From: Actinomycetes bacterium
GTDB lineage: Bacteria > Actinomycetota > Acidimicrobiia > Acidimicrobiales > Palsa-688
DNA: 32,747 nt
Direction of reading: 5' to 3'
Assembly (NCBI GenBank): GCA_021816565.1
Contig: JAKAXN010000004.1
Span: 1 to 32,747 of the forward strand
Under the pieces are notes generated by a model. The model ran no database searches, was not told the DNA's origin, and worked only from the letters and a program-made list of their open reading frames with translations. Of the stretch, positions 14,482 to 20,755 are shown in pieces (position 1 is the stretch's first letter; every line of letters begins with the position of its first letter). The translations under genes were made by a program, and so were the position numbers.

Positions 14482-15624
14482 TCAGCCGGCCGGGCGGATC
14501 AGGTACTTGGCGCCGGTCGCCTGGCGCCCGTAGACGGCGATGGCCTCGAGCGTGAGGGCCTCGTCGAGTGAGACCTGGGCGGTGTAGGAGCTGGCGAAGG
14601 TGGTCCTGATGCCGTCGGCCACCCGGCGGCGGAGCCGGTCCAGCTCCCCGGGCCCGAGCTTCTGCAGGAACGGGGTCAGCAGCCAGCCGCCCACCCCCCA
14701 GGCCATGCCGAAGCTGCGCACCAGTTCGGTGGGCCCCCGGTCCAGCGAGCCGTAGATGTACACCTGCTTGTGGGTGCCGGTCCCGTAGCGGCTGAAACCG
14801 CCGCCGTCCGTGGCGGCCCGGGCCGACAGGGCCGCCTCCATGGCCGCCAGGATGGTGCCGGCCAGCCGCCCGCCGCCCACCGCGTCGAAGGCCACGGTGG
14901 CTCCCGTCTCGGCCACCGCCGCGGTGAGGCGGTCCCGGAAGTCCGGCGCCGACGAGTCGCACACCCAGCGGGCCCCGGCCTGGCGCAGGAGTTGCTCCTG
15001 CTCGGGCCGGCGCACCACGTTGACCAGGTCGATGCCGTCCTCCTGGCACAGCCGGTTGAGCATCTGGCCCAGGTTGGAAGCCGCCGCGGTGTGCACCAGC
15101 GCGGTGTGGCCCTCCATCCGCATGGTCTCCACCATCGCGAGGGCGGTCATCGGGTTGACGAACGACGAGGCCCCTTCGGCGGCGGTCACCCCCTCCGGGA
15201 GCTCCAGGCAGGCCCGGGCGTCCACGCAGCGGTACTCGCTGTACATGGCGCCCCCGGCCACCGCCACGGTCCACCCGAGCAGGGCTTGCGCCTCGGGGGA
15301 GGAACCGGCGGCCACCACCGTCCCGGCCCCCTCGTTGCCCACGGGCATGGCCACACCGACGCGCCCGGCGGCCGCCCGCACGGCGGCCGCCGGCAGCGGA
15401 GCCGATACCCGGGGGCCGTCGCCGTCCAGCACCGTCGCGGCCGACATGTCGGCGCCGGCAAAGAGCAGCCCCAGGTCCGAGGGATTGACCGGGGCCGCCT
15501 CCACCCGGATCACCACCTGCCCCGGCCCGGGAGGCGGGACATCGGCGGAATCGACGAACAGCTCGAGACGGCCGTCCTCTTTCACCAGGGACTTCAGCTG
15601 CCGGGACTGCGGTGGGACGCTCAC
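14482..15624 (-). CDS. MDR-family NAD(P)-dependent oxidoreductase (zinc-less)
   Basis: 380 residues from GTG 15624, which overlaps the stop of the upstream peptidase gene (GTGA). The N-terminal GroES-like domain has PGPGQVVIRVEAAPVNPSDLGLLFAG and VGNEGAGTVVAAG. The nucleotide-binding domain follows (TALVHTAAASNLGQMLNRLC, then VAFDAVGGGRLAGTILAAME). The catalytic and structural zinc Cys clusters of alcohol dehydrogenases are absent, so it belongs with quinone-oxidoreductase or enoyl-reductase-like members. HTAAASNLGQ replaces the usual glycine-rich AxGGVG, an atypical cofactor loop. Substrate unknown. Translational coupling to a peptidase is odd and may only reflect compact packing. Confidence 0.8.
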   Translation of the reverse strand: MSVPPQSRQLKSLVKEDGRLELFVDSADVPPPGPGQVVIRVEAAPVNPSDLGLLFAGADMSAATVLDGDGPRVSAPLPAAAVRAAAGRVGVAMPVGNEGAGTVVAAGSSPEAQALLGWTVAVAGGAMYSEYRCVDARACLELPEGVTAAEGASSFVNPMTALAMVETMRMEGHTALVHTAAASNLGQMLNRLCQEDGIDLVNVVRRPEQEQLLRQAGARWVCDSSAPDFRDRLTAAVAETGATVAFDAVGGGRLAGTILAAMEAALSARAATDGGGFSRYGTGTHKQVYIYGSLDRGPTELVRSFGMAWGVGGWLLTPFLQKLGPGELDRLRRRVADGIRTTFASSYTAQVSLDEALTLEAIAVYGRQATGAKYLIRPAG

Positions 15625-17486
15625 TGTTCGGCCCTTCCTTCCATGTGCGAGGCGAGGAACGCCTCGGCGGCGGCGTAGAACTTCAGGCGGTTCTCCGGCT
15701 TGGCGAAGCCGTGGCCCTCGTCGGGGAACAGCATGTAGCTGTGGTCGATGCCCTTCTCCTCCAGGGCGGCCACGATCTGCTCCGCCTCGGCCTGCTTGAC
15801 CCGGGGGTCGTTGGCCCCCTGGGCGATGAGAAGCGGGATGCGGATGTCGCCGACCCGGGACAGCGGCGACCGGGACCACAGGAACTCCGTCTCGGTGTCG
15901 CGGTCACCGACCCGCCGGTTGAACTGCTCTATCAGCGGCAGCCAGTAGGGGGGTACCGAGTCGAGAAGGGTCTTCAGGTTGGACGGCCCGACGATGTCCA
16001 CCGCGCAGCAGAACACCCCGGGGGTGAAGGCGGCGCCGACCAGGGCGGCGTAACCGCCGTAGGACCCGCCGTAGATGGCCACCCGGCGACGGTCGGCGTA
16101 GCCCCGGCCCACCACCCATTCGACCGCATCGATCAGGTCGTCGTGCATCCGGGCCCCCCACTCCCGGTCCCCTGCGTTGGTGAAGTCCTTGCCGTAGCCG
16201 GTGGAGCCCCGGTAGTTGACCTGGACGCACAGGTAGCCCCGGTTGGCCAGCCACTGGGCCTCGGGATCGAAACCCCACACGTCGCGCGCCCACGGCCCGC
16301 CGTGCACGTTGAGCACGGTCGGCAGGTCCCGCCGGTCCGCTCCGGGAGGGAAGGTCAGGTACCCGTGGACGGTGAGCCCGTCCCGGGCGGTGTAGCTGAA
16401 CGGCTCCATGGCGGCCATCTGGTACCGGCCGAGTTCCGGGCGGTTCTCGAACAGGAAGGTGGCGGAACGGTCCGCCCGGTCGAACAGGTAGGTCCGGGCC
16501 GGGCCGTCGTCGGCCACGAAGGTCGCGATCCAGCGCCGGTTGGCGTCGTCGTTGCTGTCGATGTGCACCTCGCCGGACCCGATCGCCGACAGGGCGGCGA
16601 AATCGTCGGCCAGCTCCGGGTCCAGCACGGCGTGCTCCAAGCGGTCCCGGACGAAGCCCACGATCAGCGGCCGGCGGGTGTCGGGGTCGAGGAGCACGTC
16701 ACCGACGTCGTAGCTGGGGTCCTCGGCGACCACCTCCTCGGCCCCGGTGGCGAAGTCGAGGCGCACCAGCCGGGCGGTGTTGGCCGCCCGGGACGACAGC
16801 ATGTAGAGGCCGTCGCCGTCACCTGACACCGCCAGCGGGGCGGTGGTCAGGGAGTCCTCGTAATCGAACGACTGGATGGGCCGCCACTCCTCGCCGTCGG
16901 GGACGCACAGCTCGTAGCCTCCGCCCGACGCAGCGGGGCGGACCACCGCTCTGATCTGGAGGTCGGCGTCGGCGATCCAGGGGTTACCGGTGGGCGAACC
17001 GAACCCGGTGTTGCGCCCGACCAGCTCGAGGACGCCGGTGTTCAGGTCCAGGTGGTAGGCGTCGTGGAGGGCCGGATCGTCGCGGTTGAGGCCGATCAGG
17101 ATCTCGTCCGGGCGGCGGGGAGACGCGGCTATCGGCTGGACCTGCACGCCGTCGAACGGGGTCAGGTCGGCCGTGGTCCCCCGCTCCAGGTCCACCCCGT
17201 ACAGGCGCCAGTTCTCGTCGCCGCCCCGATCCTGGAGGAACAGGAGGTGGCGGCTGTTGTGGGCCCACAGGTAGGCCCGCACCCCCCGGTCCCGGTCGTC
17301 GGTGACCGGTGATGCCTGTCCGGGGTCGGCGGTCGGGCCCACCCACACGTTGAGCACGCCTTCCACCGGGGCCAGCCAGGCGATGCGGGTTCCGTCGGGG
17401 GAGATCGTGGCCATGGCCCGCTCCGGGTTCCCGAACAGCACCCGCCGGGGTATGAGCTCCGCTTCCATCGCCATGAGGTCTACCAT
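15621..17486 (-). CDS. S9 family peptidase (dipeptidyl/acylaminoacyl peptidase type)
   Basis: 621 residues from ATG 17486. An N-terminal beta-propeller is marked by repeats such as FGNPERAMATISPDGTRIAWLAP, RAYLWAHNSRHLLFLQDRGGDENWRLY and DGDGLYMLSSR. The C-terminal alpha/beta hydrolase has nucleophile Ser475 in YGGSYGGYAAL, Asp560 in GANDPRVKQAEAEQ and His592 in DEGHGFAKPENR, a complete triad. HGGPWARDVWGFDPEAQWLANRGYLCVQVNYRGSTGYGKDF is the usual oxyanion-side region. It probably trims short peptides or N-blocked residues in the cytoplasm; no signal peptide is seen. The start is uncertain: ATG 17474 or 17468 are also possible, and none has a ribosome site. Confidence 0.9.
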   Translation of the reverse strand: MVDLMAMEAELIPRRVLFGNPERAMATISPDGTRIAWLAPVEGVLNVWVGPTADPGQASPVTDDRDRGVRAYLWAHNSRHLLFLQDRGGDENWRLYGVDLERGTTADLTPFDGVQVQPIAASPRRPDEILIGLNRDDPALHDAYHLDLNTGVLELVGRNTGFGSPTGNPWIADADLQIRAVVRPAASGGGYELCVPDGEEWRPIQSFDYEDSLTTAPLAVSGDGDGLYMLSSRAANTARLVRLDFATGAEEVVAEDPSYDVGDVLLDPDTRRPLIVGFVRDRLEHAVLDPELADDFAALSAIGSGEVHIDSNDDANRRWIATFVADDGPARTYLFDRADRSATFLFENRPELGRYQMAAMEPFSYTARDGLTVHGYLTFPPGADRRDLPTVLNVHGGPWARDVWGFDPEAQWLANRGYLCVQVNYRGSTGYGKDFTNAGDREWGARMHDDLIDAVEWVVGRGYADRRRVAIYGGSYGGYAALVGAAFTPGVFCCAVDIVGPSNLKTLLDSVPPYWLPLIEQFNRRVGDRDTETEFLWSRSPLSRVGDIRIPLLIAQGANDPRVKQAEAEQIVAALEEKGIDHSYMLFPDEGHGFAKPENRLKFYAAAEAFLASHMEGRAEQ

Positions 17487-17492
17487 CCGCGT
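17481..17492 (+). promoter_or_regulatory. Leaderless -10 for the small Cys/His membrane protein gene
   Basis: TACCAT at 17481-17486, then 6 nt, then GTG 17493. It lies inside the first codons of the divergent peptidase gene, so the two 5' ends overlap. Confidence 0.45.
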
Positions 17493-17855
17493 GTGGCCGC
17501 CACGTGCCTGCACGGTCTCCCGCCGGGGGAGTGCCTGATCTGCCGCACGCTGGGCATCGGGTCCGGCGCCGGTGCTGGTGGCGGTACCGGCGCCGCCCCG
17601 GGGCCGGCGCGGGTGGTTCCGGGACCGGCTCGGGCCGGCTCGGACCCTTCCCGTTATCCCCGGCCTCGGGGCGCCGCCCACCTGGTGGGCTGGGTGGCGG
17701 CCGGGGTGGTCGTCGCCGGCGTGGCGGCCTGGCTGCTCCTCGGTGTGGCCTTCGCGGTGCTGCACCTGCTGGAACTGGTTGTGGTGGCGGGCGCTGCTGG
17801 ATGGGTGGGCTACCGGGTCGGCCACTTCCGGGGCCGTCGCGACGGGCGCCCCTAG
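17493..17855 (+). CDS. Small protein with Cys/His knuckle and two membrane segments
   Basis: 120 residues. The N-terminus ATCLHGLPPGECLICRTLG carries a Cys-x-His-x(6)-Cys-x-x-Cys cluster, like short treble-clef or zinc-knuckle motifs seen at the start of small actinobacterial proteins. A Gly/Ala/Pro-rich linker (about 24-60) follows. Two hydrophobic stretches (LVGWVAAGVVVAGVAAWLLL and VLHLLELVVVAGAAGWVGY) then span the membrane, and the end is basic (HFRGRRDGRP). Its role is unknown; a metal- or redox-sensing membrane anchor is conceivable (inference). It is divergent from the S9 peptidase. A G-quadruplex-like run starts 7 nt after the stop. Confidence 0.7.
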   Translation: MAATCLHGLPPGECLICRTLGIGSGAGAGGGTGAAPGPARVVPGPARAGSDPSRYPRPRGAAHLVGWVAAGVVVAGVAAWLLLGVAFAVLHLLELVVVAGAAGWVGYRVGHFRGRRDGRP

Positions 17856-17861
17856 AGCCCC

Positions 17862-17887
17862 GGGGGCCGGGGGCCGGGGGCCGGGGG
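17862..17887 (+). repeat. Four G5 runs with CC spacers (G-quadruplex-like)
   Basis: GGGGG at 17862-17866, 17869-17873, 17876-17880 and 17883-17887, separated by CC each time: a 7-bp tandem repeat. It meets the usual G3+N1-7 quadruplex pattern on the plus (coding) strand. It lies just after the stop of the 17493 gene and could end or pause transcription. Confidence 0.65.
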
Positions 17888-17917
17888 CCGGTTGGCGCCG
17901 GCGGTAACTGGAACCGG

Positions 17918-18020
17918 AACTGTTCACGGAGCGCCACGGCCGGATCTCAATGAACAGTTGCCCCCCGTATGAGGGGGTACAACTGTTCACGGGATCCCGC
18001 CCGGTCATTCGTTGAACAGT
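17918..18020. promoter_or_regulatory. Four-site operator array upstream of the PLP decarboxylase
   Basis: AACTGTTCA (17918-17926), TGAACAGTT (17951-17959), AACTGTTCA (17981-17989) and TGAACAGT (18013-18020) alternate in orientation, with starts 33, 30 and 32 bp apart, close to three helical turns. Sites 1 and 3 share AACTGTTCACGG. Sites 2 and 3 form a 10-bp inverted repeat (TGAACAGTTG / CAACTGTTCA) around a CCCC-GTATGA-GGGG core. Site 4 falls where the -35 of the decarboxylase promoter should be. The binding protein is unknown. Confidence 0.6.
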
Positions 18021-18038
18021 CCGCGACCGCCCCCGGGG

Positions 18039-18051
18039 TAGCGTCCCGACG
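18039..18051 (+). promoter_or_regulatory. Leaderless -10 for the PLP decarboxylase gene
   Basis: TAGCGT at 18039-18044 followed by CCCGACG and GTG 18052, with no ribosome site. It is 18 bp downstream of the last operator-like site. Confidence 0.45.
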
Positions 18052-19563
18052 GTGCGAGAACCCGCCGCCGGCACCCCCGGTCCCCACCCGGGCGACACCC
18101 GCGACGCCCTACTGGCCGACGTGGCCGGCCGGGCGCGCCGCTATCTGGCCGGGATCGCCGATCGCCCGGTGTTCCCGGCGGCCGCTGATATTGCTGCACT
18201 CGAGGCGATGGACTTCCCGCTCCCTGATGCCGGACTGGGCGCAGCGGAGGTGATCGACCTCCTGGATCGGGTCGGCTCGCCGGCGGCCGTGGCCAGTGCC
18301 GGCCCCCGCTACTTCGGATTCGTCACCGGCGGGGCCCTCCCCGCGGCGGTGGCCGCCGCGTGGATGTCGGCGGCGTGGGACCAGAACGCCGCCATGGCGG
18401 TCATGTCACCGGTCGCGGCCCGCCTGGACGCGGTGGCCATCGGATGGGTGCGGGACCTGCTGGGGTTACCCGCCGGGACGGCCGGGGCGTTCGTGTCGGG
18501 CGCCACCATGGCCAACGTCACCTGTCTGGCCGCCGCCCGGGACGCGGTGCTCACCCGGGCCGGATGGGACGCCGCCGAGCAGGGGCTCGTCGGTGCTCCA
18601 CCGGTCCAGGTGGTGCTGGGGGAGGAGGCCCACTCGGCGGTGGTGAAGGCCCTCGGCATCGTGGGCCTGGGGAGGGGTCGGGCCCACCGCCTCGGCGTCG
18701 ACGGGCAGGGCCGGATCGTTGCCGACCGTGACGAACTGCCCGACCTGGACGGGCCGGCCATCGTCTGCCTGCAGGCCGGTAACGTCAACAGCGGGGCCAG
18801 CGACCCGTTCCACCCGCTCATCGAGTGGGCCCGTTCCCAGGGTGCGTGGGTGCACGTCGACGGGGCGTTCGGGTTGTGGGCCGCCGCCTGCCCGGAGCTG
18901 GCCGATCAGGTCGCTGGTATGGAGGGCGCCGACTCGTGGGCTACCGACGCCCACAAGTGGCTCAACACCACCTACGACTGCGGCGTGGCCCTGGTGCGCG
19001 AGGAAGCGGCGCTGAGGGCGGCCATGGGCTCCTCGGCCGCCTATCTGCCTCCCGGACCGGAGCGCGACGCCATGCAGTACGGACCGCAGGCGTCGCAACG
19101 GGCCCGGGGCATCGAGGTGTGGGCCGCCCTGGCCTCCCTGGGGCGGACCGGCCTGGCCGAGCTGGTGGCCGGCGACGTCCGCCTGGCCCGCCGTTTCGCC
19201 GCCCGGCTGGCCGCCGCCGGCGCCGGGGCGGAGATCCTCAACGAGGTGGTCCTCAACCAGGTGGTGGTGGCCTTCGATCCCGGAGATGGGCCCGACTCCG
19301 GCGACGGGCCCGACTCCGGCGACCAGCCCGGCTCCGGCGACGGGCCCGGCCGCCCCGACGCCGACGCCCTCACCGAAGCCGTCATCGCCTCGGTGCAGGC
19401 CGAGGGGACGTGCTGGTGTGGGCCGACCGTGTGGCGGGGCCGGCGGGCCATGCGCATCAGCGTCAGCAACTGGGCCACCACCGAGTCCGACGTGGATCGC
19501 AGCGCTGACGCCGTGATCGGTGTGGCCCGGGCGCGGCTCTCCCGCCGGGATCGGGCGATCTAG
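18052..19563 (+). CDS. PLP-dependent decarboxylase-family protein (group II, GAD/AADC-like)
   Basis: 503 residues. Fold-type I features: GPRYFGFVTGGALPAAVAAAWMSAAWDQN at the N-terminal side, SGATMANVTCLAAARD, EEAHSAVVKALGIVGLG (the PLP-stacking His region), GNVNSGASDPF, HVDGAFGLWAA (the PLP N1-binding Asp) and the Schiff-base Lys302 in TDAHKWLNTTYDCG. The C-terminal domain keeps LNQVVVAF and GTCWCGPTVWRGRRAMRISVSNW. Relatives decarboxylate amino acids or act as lyases; the substrate here is not evident. A run of 6-residue repeats (GDGPDS type, 19282-19353) is inserted in the loop between these last two motifs. It is the only gene downstream of the four-site operator array. Confidence 0.88.
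   Translation: MREPAAGTPGPHPGDTRDALLADVAGRARRYLAGIADRPVFPAAADIAALEAMDFPLPDAGLGAAEVIDLLDRVGSPAAVASAGPRYFGFVTGGALPAAVAAAWMSAAWDQNAAMAVMSPVAARLDAVAIGWVRDLLGLPAGTAGAFVSGATMANVTCLAAARDAVLTRAGWDAAEQGLVGAPPVQVVLGEEAHSAVVKALGIVGLGRGRAHRLGVDGQGRIVADRDELPDLDGPAIVCLQAGNVNSGASDPFHPLIEWARSQGAWVHVDGAFGLWAAACPELADQVAGMEGADSWATDAHKWLNTTYDCGVALVREEAALRAAMGSSAAYLPPGPERDAMQYGPQASQRARGIEVWAALASLGRTGLAELVAGDVRLARRFAARLAAAGAGAEILNEVVLNQVVVAFDPGDGPDSGDGPDSGDQPGSGDGPGRPDADALTEAVIASVQAEGTCWCGPTVWRGRRAMRISVSNWATTESDVDRSADAVIGVARARLSRRDRAI
19282..19353. repeat. Four 18-bp tandem repeats inside the PLP decarboxylase gene
   Basis: Units start at 19282, 19300, 19318 and 19336, consensus GGCGACGGGCCCGACTCC, and encode GDGPDS, GDGPDS, GDQPGS and GDGPGR. 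In-frame units suggest expansion of a flexible acidic surface loop. Confidence 0.8.
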
Positions 19564-19585
19564 CCGCCCGACCCGGCCGGAGCCG

Positions 19586-20017
19586 TCAGCGGGCCCGGCG
19601 CCGGGCCTGCTTGACCGTGCCCGGCGGCAGGCCGGGGCGGATCCGGTTCTCGTTCTTGCCGCTCTTGCGCTGGCGGGAGGCCGCCCGGCGCATCTCCCGG
19701 CCCATGTCGGGCACGGACTGGTTGGCCAGGATGGCCTCCTCGAAGGCCTTCTCCCGCTGGTGCTTGGGCACCCGGGACAGGTAGCGGGCGGTCTCGGCCA
19801 TGCCCTCCGGGAGCTTCCGACCGGCGGCCCGGGACTTGTCGATGAACTTGAGGACCCGGCGGATGTACCAGCGGCGCGCCACCGGGATCTTCATCATGTT
19901 CCGACCGAAAGCGCCGCGTATGCGGCGCTCCTTCGGCTTCTTGTCCTTGCTGTCCTTGCTGTCCTTGGCGCCGGCCGCGGCGCTCTGGTTTCCCTGGGCT
20001 ACGGGTCGACGACTCAT
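19586..20017 (-). CDS. Hypothetical basic protein
   Basis: 143 residues from ATG 20017, which has a good ribosome site (GGAGGGG). I do not recognise the family. The N-terminal third has a Lys/Asp run (AKDSKDSKDKKPKERR) and is probably disordered. The middle (RRWYIRRVLKFIDKSRAAGRKLPEGMAETARYLSRVPKHQREKAFEEAILAN) is helical. The C-terminus is strongly basic (RKSGKNENRIRPGLPPGTVKQARRRAR). The high net charge suggests nucleic-acid or ribosome contact (inference only). It may be cotranscribed with the gene at 20067-20600, 49 bp upstream. It is convergent with the decarboxylase. Confidence 0.6.
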   Translation of the reverse strand: MSRRPVAQGNQSAAAGAKDSKDSKDKKPKERRIRGAFGRNMMKIPVARRWYIRRVLKFIDKSRAAGRKLPEGMAETARYLSRVPKHQREKAFEEAILANQSVPDMGREMRRAASRQRKSGKNENRIRPGLPPGTVKQARRRAR

Positions 20018-20066
20018 ACCCCTCCAGACTACGGCCAAGCGTCCGTGTTGTGCCCGGTGGCGGCGG

Positions 20067-20600
20067 TTATGACCGGCGCTTGGAGCCGCGGGCCGGGGGG
20101 CGGGCCGCCGGGCGGGCCGCCGCAGGCGGGGCCGGCGGGGCCGGCGGGGTGGCAGGCGGCGGGAAAGCGGCCAGCTCGCCGATGGTCCCCACCGTCCAGG
20201 CGGTCACGTCCGCGGCCCTGATCCTCATGAGCAGGCTGGTGCGCTTGCCGTCCTCGGGCAGGCCGATGGCCACGTTGGCCAGGTGTAGGTACCTGGTGGC
20301 GTCGTCGGGCTGCTCCGCCGCTTCCGTGGAGGTGGCGAAGCCGTCGAACATGTCGGCCAGGGCCCGGACCTGGTGGCCGCCCTCCACGTTGCGCAGCAGC
20401 TGGGTCATGGACCGGGCCCACACCCGGGCCGGGATGAGAAGCCCGCTGTAGGTGACGCCGCCGACCAGCACGGTCACCCCGAGGGTGTTCGCCTGCCCGG
20501 GGGGCTCCTCGGCGAGGCCGTCCCACAGCTCGAGCATCGACTCCAACCTCGGGTCGACGCCGTCCTGCTGATCTGTCGTGCTCGCCGCTCGGTCGCTCAT
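20067..20600 (-). CDS. Hypothetical protein (weak likeness to gas-vesicle accessory GvpU)
   Basis: 177 residues from ATG 20600, preceded by GAGGGA. The core TLGVTVLVGGVTYSGLLIPARVWARSMTQLL and, later, YLHLANVAIGLPEDGKRTSLLMRIRAADVTAWTVGTI suggest a small beta barrel with helices. The I/V-T-V-x-V-GG-x-x-x-SG-x-L-I pattern resembles GvpU-like proteins, but no other gas-vesicle gene is here, so I do not assign that name. The C-terminal 35 residues are Pro/Ala/Arg-rich and disordered. Confidence 0.6.
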   Translation of the reverse strand: MSDRAASTTDQQDGVDPRLESMLELWDGLAEEPPGQANTLGVTVLVGGVTYSGLLIPARVWARSMTQLLRNVEGGHQVRALADMFDGFATSTEAAEQPDDATRYLHLANVAIGLPEDGKRTSLLMRIRAADVTAWTVGTIGELAAFPPPATPPAPPAPPAAARPAARPPARGSKRRS

Positions 20601-20643
20601 TCCCTCACTCTGTCATACACACCGGACCCCCCCCTCTCCGCGG

Positions 20644-20684
20644 GCGGCGCCGCGGGCCGCCTGCGAGCGGCGCCGCGGGCCGCC
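20644..20684. repeat. 18-bp direct repeat in the divergent region before the GH3 gene
   Basis: GCGGCGCCGCGGGCCGCC occurs at 20644-20661 and 20667-20684. Each copy holds the palindrome CGGCGCCG. The pair sits 27 bp upstream of the TATCAT -10, so it covers the -35 area and might be a regulator site. Confidence 0.5.
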
Positions 20685-20710
20685 CGGGACCGGTGGGAGC
20701 AGGTCGTCGC

Positions 20711-20716
20711 TATCAT
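20711..20716 (+). promoter_or_regulatory. -10 element of the GH3 gene
   Basis: TATCAT at 20711-20716, 39 nt before ATG 20756. This gives a leader of about 33 nt with a GGGAAG ribosome site. No convincing -35 is seen. Confidence 0.4.
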
Positions 20717-20755
20717 CGGGGCGGCGAGACGTCTAGCAGGCGGGAAGTTCCACTC

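Noticed and set aside
16984..17937. A long minus-strand frame beginning at 17937
   Set aside because: It is a Pro/Arg-rich shadow of the S9 peptidase. The peptidase frame has the catalytic triad.
20067..20600. Naming this gene GvpU
   Set aside because: The resemblance is limited to one strand-rich patch, and no gas-vesicle structural gene is present.
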